Shown in pieces: positions 55,596 through 64,000 of a stretch of 64,000 bases of DNA (its first letter is position 1; each line of letters starts with the position of its first letter). A program made the translations under genes and the position numbers. Origin of the DNA: Calamus simplicifolius. Taxonomy: Eukaryota > Streptophyta > Magnoliopsida > Arecales > Arecaceae. The stretch is taken from assembly GCA_900491605.1 (NCBI GenBank), contig UESW01004564.1:701059-765058 (forward strand), given 5' to 3'. Below the pieces are notes generated by a model. That model made no database searches and was not told the DNA's origin. It worked only from the letters and a program-made list of their open reading frames with translations.

Positions 55596-56800
55596 TCAAT
55601 CTATGATGTCAACATGAGACGATGAAGAAGATCCACGAGCACGTCTGGAAGGGCGAGATGATCTCAAATGAGGGGCAGGATGGCAAGTGGAGTCTTCAAC
55701 ATTAGGAGACAACTGAGATATAAAAGATTGAATTTCTTTTTGCATATTGTGGCATTCATTAATGAGCTTAGAATGATTATCAAGAGCATGCTGGGCCTTG
55801 AAAGTTTCCAATCTGAAGGAAGACATATCATTACTTGCAATGCCAGCACTATCCAACAAAGAGTTCACATCCTTTCTCAGCTTGCCTAACTCAGCAAAGA
55901 AATTAGAAATGTCCATCATAGTACCATAATTGAAAGCTTTTCCTTTAATGATGGTCACACCACGTTGTAAATCATATAGGCTTAATTTGATTTCAGTTAG
56001 AGTAGAGAACATTGAAGATATATGGGGAATCATGGTAGTATCAGAAGAACAAGAAGATGAACTGTTGATAGATCCACTAAGAGAAACAACATCAGAAATC
56101 CTACGAACCAAAGTCTTTATGTCATCAGTGCCCATTTTGGTAACCATAGGATGACTTAGTTGGAAAGGATTCTGAGCGGATGGTGGAACATTGGGTGGAT
56201 TTGGATCAGCAGAAGGATTGTTAACAAAAGATGGATTAATATTAATAGAAGGATTGGGGTCCAAAGGCATAAAACCTTGCTCGGCAAACATGTGGGTGTA
56301 GTTTGTAGGATGATCAATAAACATAGAAGTAAAATTTTGAGGTACATTAGAATCAGAGGGATAATTATGATTTTCAGCAAGAATAGAAGGGTAATTCAGA
56401 TGTTCAGTGAAAAATTCCTGAGACACAGTAGGTTGCTCCCCCTGGATAAGTGCATAATTTTCTTGCAATTTTCCTTTACTCCTAGTCCAAAGGCCATCTA
56501 CCTTAGCAAAACCCATACGAGTTAAGACACGTTCATTGTAAACATCATTATCGCTAAGATGGTAGACAATCTCACCCCTAACATTAACATCGAAATGATT
56601 AAATACATGGGTAAGAAGTAAACCATAGGGTAGGGCAGCTCTAGATCTACTAACAGCCTCTCTCATCACACAAATCATTTTTCTAGGCAAGTGTAGATGA
56701 GTTTAGGTTACAACATGATACATGAATGTTAAGTCACGATCATTCACATAATCAAAACTACCACTCCTAGAAGTAAGACAGCGGGAAACAATACTATGAA

Positions 56801-56805
56801 ATAAT
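56801..56805. repeat. Target-site duplication of solo LTR G, left (ATAAT)
   Basis: It pairs with GTAAT at 58830-58834, one mismatch. Joining the two sides restores the ORF3 alignment with element A. Confidence 0.75.
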
Positions 56806-58829
56806 TGAAGGGAGAAACAATCTCCGAGGCATGCATGTTTTAAAAAATTGATAACAATTATCAATGCAGAAATTTAAAGATTACATACTAATCTATCTAA
56901 CATGCATCAAGATCATATCTTTGCCTTGTATATAGGATCGATTGATCCAAAAAATGCATATAAATAAAACTATCAAGATCATGTCTTGATCTTCAAGGCA
57001 AGAAGTCATACTTCTTATCTTGAAGCATGCCTTAAGATCTAGGGATCATATCACTTACCTTAAAGGTAATTGGTAAATCTTTTTATGCTCTGCAGCCGTT
57101 CAATCGTCCGGCCTCTAGTATCATCCACGCGAAGCCCCGAATGATCGGATTTCCGGGAGTGCTAGCTCATGGAAAATGACTTTACTGATCTTGAATCCTC
57201 CCACTTGAATTCTTCTTCTAGGATCCTCCACACTTCCGTTAGCACCAGAATCACCAGGATTTTCTATTCTAATTCTTTAGAAAATCAATTCATGATATAT
57301 CGTGTGTTGTTTTTCTCTTCTGTATAATCTGGTGAGGGATGTCCTCTATTTATAGTCTCTTTTTAGCCAGCCCATTAAATTCTAACATTTAGAATTTTGC
57401 CGCTTGGCGAAAACCAAAGTGACGCCGAACCGTAGCGCTTGGTTAATTCCGACGTTCGGTAAAAAACTAAAGAGTCGTCGAACCGTAGCGTTTGGTTAAT
57501 TCTGACGTTCGGTAAAAACCAAAGAGTTTTACATATTCGTCATTTATTCCATATAAATTCTAACACTTTAGAATTTTGACGGAATTGTTTGGAGAAGATT
57601 AATGCAAGACATTAAATTCTATATGTGAATTTAATCTCTCTGACTGATGCGAGAGGTTTGGGTTCAGTTTTTGGTTTAAGCTAATCTGAATTTATTGGAC
57701 TGAACCCACATAGATCATGGTCCTCGCCCAAATCAATTTGGCTAGTCCTGAATCTATTTAAATCCAAATCAAGTCTAATTTTAAATCAATATTGAAATTG
57801 ACTAGTCTTTCTAATAGACTTAAACCAAATTGAATCTTATTTAATTGTACTTAACCCAATTGAGATAATTCAATCAATCAAATTGATTAATTAAATGATA
57901 TACGATTCTCAATCATTGATCAGCAAACAGATCATCCTAGGAAACTTCTATGTGTGTGACTCTCTAGGTTTGAACCTAAGCCGGTAGCATAGAAACAACT
58001 TTCTATACTAATCGATGTGCCCATCTAGCAATGAAACCCGACGTCTAGATAGGTCGAAGAGTTGCCGAGCAAACTCTAAGAACCCTAAGAAATAGTTACC
58101 GTATAATTCATCCTCTTGACCACAAATGCTAAGGATGGCTTAAGAGCCTGTCAACTCTAAATAGCAAATCCATAAAGTGATTTCAATTTTAGTGATCTTG
58201 TGACTTTCACATGAAGTGCATTGGCCAAGGTCTTGCTAAATTGAAACACAAGCATTTCTCCTTTTAACGAGATAGGTCAAATTCCATCTTGATCCACAAC
58301 TGACTACCACAAGTACTTGACTGCACCTAGTAACCTTTCGTAGCTGGATTAGAAATCCAGGTGGTCTGGTACCTAAGTACAATGAGTTTCTTGTAAGCCA
58401 CTGGTTGTGATCTTCAGGTCTGAAGGATACTTATACCTATATCTTCTCGGATTAACTCTTGATAGTAGAGTACCTGAAAATGAGTCATGTTCGGTGAAAT
58501 GTACTCCTACACTTTCACCTGTATGTCATACCAGTGTCTCTATACTCCTTGATTAAGAGGATAACCAACAAATATGATATACAACGTCCTATAATTGATC
58601 CTACTATGGCCCTGTCATAGTATATCATATGGTCGCGAACCTTTTTGAGGACCTTCAAAGATAAATCCTCCTTTATCGTGAAGGAAGATCCTAAGGGCTT
58701 CATTACAATCAGGAGTATAAGAAGATGTTCTTGTAATGAATAAACTGCCAAATAACTTATTAAATATCAATTTATATACAATTTACATTAGCACATCATC
58801 AAATGATTGGCTTTAGGATACAATTCCCA
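56806..58829 (-). mobile_element. Solo LTR G (2024 bp) of a Copia-type element
   Basis: The minus strand starts TGGGAATTGTATCC and ends CTCCCTTCA, so it has TG...CA ends, with near-matching 5-bp duplications on both sides. A TATA box TATAAATAG lies at 57346-57354 on the minus strand. No gag or pol is present, so recombination between two LTRs has removed the interior. Internal AACCAAAGWGWCGNCGAACCGTAGCG-like words repeat at about 57412-57520. Confidence 0.85.
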
Positions 58830-59439
58830 GTAATCTCATTTCTGCATTCAAATCTTTAGCAAAAACACGATCAATATTAGAAGCATCATCAATATCCAGA
58901 ACAATCTCTAATTTAAACTTTCTATCTTCAAGAGTATTATCACCAGAATCAGTACTTGAAATGTTCAAAATTTGACTCAAAGAAGTTTCATCAAATTCAA
59001 TTCTAACACCCTTAACAGTTGAAGTTACTCTATCATTCCCAAAACTAATATATGATAGAAAATTTTAACAAGATCGGGGTAAATGGGTAGGTTTGTCTTA
59101 AGTAAGTGTTCCCATCCTTGATAAGCTAGATTTTTTCTAATGGAAAAATTTTCAGAAGCTAGAAACTCAAATCCATAATTTTTCAAAAGCTATAGATCTT
59201 CTAATCATAGATTGAAAGCTTGAAGGATTAGAGGGAGAGCACTCACTAATGCCTCGGGATGATGATCCACACACATATTTACCTTTTGGAGCCATAGATC
59301 CAAAGAAATCAATGGGATTTGAAGTTGAAATGAAGAAGTGGAAGAGAAGGAGAGGACCGGTTGGCTTGGACTTGAAGAAATCGGTGAAGCATGGCTTGGG
59401 AAGAGAAAATGTTGGAAGCAAGATGAAATAAGTAGCAGG

Positions 59440-59575
59440 TTCCTTTCTCCAACATTGGAATTCCAATTTTGCAAAGTTGGTACTCCAAGATAGGAAAGTT
59501 AGGAGACCGGTTGACAAAAGATAGAATGCCAAAGTGTGAAATTCGGTAGACCGATTAAAATGCCAAATAAAAATT
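59440..59575. promoter_or_regulatory. Motif cluster upstream of ORF3 in element F
   Basis: TTGGAATTCCAATTTTG, TTGGTACTCCAAG, AGAATGCCAAAG and AAAATGCCAAAT lie within 135 bp upstream of the ORF3 start, resembling the GGCATTCCAA motifs of LTR F. A GACCGGTTGAC/GACCGATTAA pair is also here. Confidence 0.5.
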
Positions 59576-59769
59576 CCGTTCATTCATATCATCATCCGAA
59601 ATAATTTGAAATTGATCCAATAAAATATTAAAAAATAAGAAGTATGAAGATTAAACAGTTGTGATTCATATGACGTAAAATTCATGCAATTATGATGAGT
59701 ATAGGTGGGTATATAAATTAAACAATCATGATGACACATTTAAATGTAAGGGTCAAGCATACCAAGCTC

Positions 59770-61240
59770 TCTTCTAATTTCATAAAATTTTGATTCATCA
59801 AGGGGTTTTGTGAAAATGTCAGCGAGCTGCAAATCAATACAAACATGCTCAAGCATAACATTACCATTATTAACATGATCCCTAATAAAATGATGCCTAA
59901 TCTTTATATGTTTTGTCCTAGAGTGCTGAATAGGATTTTTGGTTAAATTGATAGCACTAGTATTATCACATTTTATTGGAATATTTTTAAGTTTGATGCC
60001 ATAATCTTCTAGTTGTTGTTTAATCCATAAGATTTGAGCGCAACAACTTTCAGCTGCAATGTACTCAATCTCAGCTACGGACAGTGCTACTGAAGTTTGT
60101 TTCTTGCTAAACCATGAGATTAAATTAACACCTAGGAATTGACAAGTTCCACTAGTAGATTTTCGTCTAATTTACAACCTGTAAAATCTGAATTAGTGTA
60201 CCCTATTAAGTCTATGCTAGATTGTTTATCATACCATAATCCTAAGTTTACTGAACCACTCAAATATTTAAATATTCTCTTAACGGCTAATAAATGGGGT
60301 TCCTTAGGGTTAGCTTGATATCTAGCGCACATGCATACACTGAATAGTATATCTGGTCTACTAGCAGTCAAATATAATAAAGATCCTATCATTCCTCTAT
60401 ATAATTCCAAATCAACACTTTTATCAGTACTACAAAAGTCTAGTCTACAAGAGGAGCTCATAGGTATACCGATATACTTAGAAGTCTCCATGCCAAATTT
60501 CTTTAACATTTATTTGATATATTTGCTTTGGAAAATGAAGATTCCATCATCACTCTACTTGATTTGTAGTCCGAGAAAATAGTTTGATTCTCCCATCATG
60601 CTCATCTCGAACTCTCCCTGCATAAGCTTAGCAAAGTCTTGACATAGTATTTCATTAGTAGAACCGAAAATGATATCATCAACATAAATTTGGACAATAA
60701 GTATATCATCATTTTCTCTTTTAATAAAAAGTGTTGTATCAACATTTCCTCTAATAAATTTATTGCTAATCAAGAATTTTCTTAATCGTTCATACCACGC
60801 TCGAGGAGCTTGCTTCAAACCATACAATGCTTTGTTCAATTTGAAAACATGGTTTGGAAACAAGTGGTTCTCAAATCCTAGTGGTTGCTCGACAAACACT
60901 TGTTTAGCAATATATCCATTTAGGAAAGCACTTTTAACATCCATTTGATACAATTTGAAATTCATAAAGCATGCAAAAGCAAGTAATAATCTTATGGCTT
61001 CTAGTCTAGCAACAGGAGCCTAAGTTTCATCAAAATCAATTCCCTCTTCATGACAATAACCTTTAGCTACTAGTCTGGCTTTGTTTCTAACTATATAACC
61101 ATGCTTATCCAACTTGTTTCTAAATACCCATTTAGTCCCAATAATTGGATGATCATTTGGTCTATTAACTAGCGTCCATACATTATTTCTTTCAAATTGA
61201 TTTAATTCTTCATGCATAGCATTTATCCATTCTATGTCAT
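59770..61240 (-). pseudogene. Reverse transcriptase and RNase H of element F
   Basis: RT: ELNQFERNNVWTLVNRPNDH, VRNKARLVAKGYCHEEGIDF, YQMDVKSAFLNGYIAKQVFV, NKALYGLKQAPRAWYERLRK and the catalytic IYVDDIIFGSTNE (about 60670-60710). RNase H: GSLLYLTASRPDILFSVCMC, YTNSDFTGCKLDENLLV and then, in another frame, ALSVAEIEYIAAESCCAQIL. The usual AEAEY acid is present as AEIEY. A stop at 61020 and a small deletion near 60160 (KST..ST replaced) break the frame. Confidence 0.92.
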
Positions 61241-62822
61241 CTTTAGCATCTTCAAAATATTTAGGTTCAATATGGGATACAAATGCTAAGTTATTATATG
61301 TATCTTTAAATGAAGATCTAGTTTTAATACCATGCGAGATATCACCAATGATAAATTTCTTAGGGTGATTGTGTACATACCTCTAATCCTTTTTTAGGTC
61401 ATGATTACCTTGTGTTTCCTCATGATTTACATCTTCTTGATTGGTTTGAACATTTGCATCTTCTTTTTCCTCCAAAGTAATTTCCTTCACTTGATTTTTA
61501 ATTTCTTCTGCGTCATCAATAGCCTTTCTCTCCCTTATTAGAAGATCATTAGTTTCATCAAAAGCAACATGAATTGACTCTTCTATTACTAAAGTATTTC
61601 TATTGAAAACTCTGTAGGCTCTACTAGAAGAAGAGTAACAAAGAAAAATACCTTCATCAGATTTTAGATCAAACTTGTCAAGATTTGATTTTTCATTATT
61701 CAATATAAAACATCGACATCCAAAAACACGAAAATATGAAATGTTGGATTTTCAATCTTTGCAAAGCTCGTAAGGGGTCTTTTTCAAAATAGGTCTAATC
61801 AAGGCTCGGTTTAAAATGTAACATGAGGTGTTGATTGCTTCTATCCAAAAGTACTTTGGAAGATTGCTCTCACACAATATGGTACGAGCCATATCTTTCA
61901 AGGTTCGATTTTTTCTTTCTACAACTCTATTTTGTTGAGGTGTTCTATATGCGAAAAAATTATGATTAATGCCACGCTCATTGCAAAAACTTTCAAAGAA
62001 ATGATTTTCAAATTCTTTTCCGTGGTCACTTCAAATCGATAAAACTGAAACTCCCTTTTCATTTGTAATCTTTTTAAATAAGTTTTGAAATACAGAAAAT
62101 GCTTCATCTTTTCTACCTAAAAATAAAACCCAAGTAAATCGAGAAAAATCATCGATAATTACAAAACTGTAACGTTTTCCTTCTAAACTTATAGTTCTAG
62201 TTGGTCCGAATAAATCCATATGCAGTAATTTTAATGGTCTATTGGTTGAAATCATATTTTTAGATTTAAATGAAACTCCAGTTTGTTTTCCTAGTTGACA
62301 TGCATCACAAATCTTATCTTTTTCACAATTCAATTTTGGTAAACCTTTAACTAAATTCTTTTTAAGTAGTTTTGAAAGAAGATCCATGCTAACATATGCA
62401 AGTCTACGATGCCATAACCAACTTGATTTAGCAATTTTAGCATTCATAGCAACTAAACAATCAAAGTCATGGTCATTTATATCATTCAGATCAACAATAT
62501 AAACATTTCCATGCCTGTGACCATAAAGTTTTATGCAATTATCAGCAGGATTTGAAACAATGCAAACAGTTGAATCAAAAATCACTTTGAAACCTTTGTC
62601 ACATAATTGACTAATACTTAATAAGTTATGCTTTAAACTATTAACTAACAAGATATTTTCAATTTATGCACGAGGAGTGACACCAATTTTACCAATGCCA
62701 ATAATTTTATCTTGGTCATTATCTCCAAAGGTGACTATCCCTCCATCTTTAGCTTCTAAAGTGATGAATGTGATTCATCATCAGTCATGTGCCTTGAACA
62801 CCCGCTATCAAGATACCATTTT
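61241..62822 (-). pseudogene. Protease and integrase of element F
   Basis: Protease WYLDSGCSRHMTDDE lies at about 62780-62822. The 206-codon frame (62651-62031) carries LKHNLLSISQLCDKGFKVIF, SSWLWHRRLAYVSMDLLSKL (the second His of the zinc site is replaced by Tyr: RRLAY for RRLGH), CDACQLGKQTGVSFKSKNM, and the first catalytic motif LLHMDLFGPTRT with the acid intact. The later core (QQNRVVERKNR-like, about 61905-61950) and the acidic linker (61703-61383) are in other frames. Confidence 0.9.
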
Positions 62823-64000
62823 GTTTAGATCCACGAATTGTAAGACACACCTGCAAACATAATGTCATATCTTGCTCTTAGGTACCCAAGCCTTCTTGGG
62901 TCCTTTGAGGTTAGATAAAATGGTTCCTTTCGAAATCCATACCTTTTTGATACTGTCACATGCATAGGACATATGTCCCTTTAAACCACATTTAAAATAG
63001 GTAATATTAGATGATTGACCATCATGTATGAAAATATTTTTCAAAGATTTTTGTTTTCTAAAAGGATTATATCCTAATCCTGCTCTGTCAAAATAGCTTT
63101 TGGCTATCTAAAATCATATTTAATTTTAAAGAACTTAATGTGAATTTATCAACTATAGGTTTAAGTCTGTCAACTTCATTTTTCAAATCCTTGTTTTCTT
63201 TCTTCAAAAATTCATTTTCTTCAATATATTTATTATTTTCTAAGACTAGGTTTTGCAATTGATTTTTTAAATCTTTATTTTTGAAACTAAGGTTAACAAA
63301 GTCATCAACTAACTCATAGAATGCACCATGCAATTCTTTAAATAAAAAGTTATCAAGGAAACTTGGACTTACCTCTCGTTGTCCGCCATAAAGTAAAGAT
63401 TGGCCACTTCATTCTTTTCTTCTCCTTCAGAGCTGGAACTTTCAGAATCACTCCATGTAGCATCATTGCCTTTTTCTTAAATTTCTTGGGACCTTTCTTT
63501 AGTTGTGGACATTCCGATTTAAAGTGTCCAGCTTCTTGCATTCATAACAGATAATTTCTTTTTCCTTTTTTTATTCCCATCTCCTTTTGTAAATGGTTTT
63601 ATTTTTCCTCCGAACTTTCTTCTTTTATGAATCTCTTAAATTTTCTACTAATGAGGGCCATGTCCTCATCATCACTGTCATCCTCAGATTCATCTGACTC
63701 TTCCTTTAGTTCAAAAATTTTAAGAGCCATAGTCCTTCTTTTCTTAGACTCGTCCTCATCGGTGTTTGTTTGATTTGAAGCTCATGAGTCATTAAGGATC
63801 CCAATAATTCTTCTAGGGATAAAACATTAAGGTCATTTGCCTCTTGAATAGCAGTGACTTTGGCCTCCCAAGACTTAGGCAAAGATCGCAATACCTTCCT
63901 CACAAGATCAGCATTAGTATATGATTTACCAAGACTTTTAAGTTCATTTATAATGTCAGTAAATCTAGTAAACATTTCAGAAATTGATTCACTAGCATCC
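62823..64000 (-). pseudogene. gag of element F, N-terminus outside the window
   Basis: The visible part begins with FTRFTDIINELKSLGKSYTN and SLPKSWEAKVTAIQEANDLN (63975-63706), the UBN2 gag domain. The first knuckle is split by a one-base frameshift near 63535: CYEC is in one frame and GHFKSECPQLKKG in the next. A coiled coil follows (NKDLKNQLQNLVLENNKYIE, 63333-63088), and a second knuckle near 62950-62995 reads Y-X2-C-G-X3-H-X4-C, its first Cys changed to Tyr. Confidence 0.88.

Larger units (their letters stand above)
55596..59295 (-). pseudogene. ORF3 of element F, homologous to ORF3 of A, split by a solo LTR
   Basis: From ATG 59295 (MAPKGKYVCGSSSRGISECS) the frames, read in order, give NYGFEFLASENFSIRKNLAY, LPIYPDLVKIFYH, VKGVRIEFDETSLSQILNIS and KDLNAEMRLL. 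Then element G interrupts (56806-58829), and the reading resumes FHSIVSRCLTSRSGSFDYVN, a TAA after YHVVT, and a 364-codon open frame (56690-55596): LPYGLLLTHVFNHFDVNV, LTRMGFAKVDGLWTRSKGK, a long Asn/Pro-rich linker, and a helical tail (MQKEIQSFISQL) ending in a basic, Ser-rich end. Aligned by eye, it matches ORF3 of A along its length (LPYGMILT, LHRMGFMKVNG, VRGTRIHL). Frameshifts lie near 59180 and 59050. Function unknown; the shared core resembles PF20167-type plant transposon proteins. Confidence 0.75.
53038..64000 (-). mobile_element. Ty1/Copia element F (Sirevirus-like), right end outside the window
   Basis: In minus orientation the visible order is gag (partial), protease, integrase, RT, RNase H, ORF3, polypurine tract and a 3' LTR of 1823 bp. 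The organisation and many motifs match element A (CYEC..GHF.SEC, WYLDSG, CDACQLGKQT), but LTRs and ORF3 differ strongly, so it is a sister family. A solo LTR (element G) is inserted in ORF3. The 5' LTR lies right of the window. Confidence 0.92.

Overview
This is a eukaryotic, plant nuclear window, almost certainly from a monocot. The nested Ty1/Copia and LINE retroelements, the GC-rich first exons with AT-rich introns, and the repeat families suggest a palm-like genome, but that placement is an inference. I see no bacterial, organellar, rRNA, tRNA or CRISPR signature. Most of the 64 kb is retrotransposon sequence. Only two host genes look well supported.

Layout. 1-9183: a Ty1/Copia element of Sirevirus-like layout (element A, minus strand, 3' LTR cut by the window edge), inserted in a LINE (element B, plus strand, 9184-11546 and 21122-21792). 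The same LINE is split a second time by a complete Copia element (element C, 11547-21121, minus strand) with a perfect 5-bp target duplication GTATC. 23390-23952: the 3' end of another LINE, ending about 220 bp before a seven-exon alpha/beta-hydrolase gene (24172-27434, plus strand). 29446-36708: a two-exon SWIB-domain gene on the minus strand with a 6.9-kb intron. 36956-42920: a full-length LINE (element D, minus strand) flanked by a 16-bp target duplication, inserted about 250 bp upstream of the SWIB start codon. 44622-49087: a Copia deletion derivative (element E, minus strand) that lost most of its reverse transcriptase and RNase H. 49690-51500: a decayed coding remnant, a promoter or LTR-like segment, a hAT-type MITE and a tandem array. 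52184-53037: a plant transposon ORF (PF04195-like). 53038-64000: a second Sirevirus-like Copia (element F, minus strand) whose 5' end lies outside the window. A 2-kb solo LTR (element G) sits inside it.

The most interesting system is the third gene (ORF3) in elements A and F. It lies in sense orientation between RNase H and the 3' LTR, where Sireviruses carry their env-like gene. The two copies are homologous to each other: both begin MAPK, share a globular region resembling 'putative plant transposon protein' domains, and end in a coiled-coil-like tail. In both elements a short motif array in the LTR, just upstream of the TATA box, recurs upstream of ORF3. The motif differs between the two families (GAGTCGRCTC-type in A, GGCATTCCAA-type in F). 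This suggests that ORF3 has its own LTR-derived promoter. Both ORF3 copies are now broken by stops, frameshifts or insertion.
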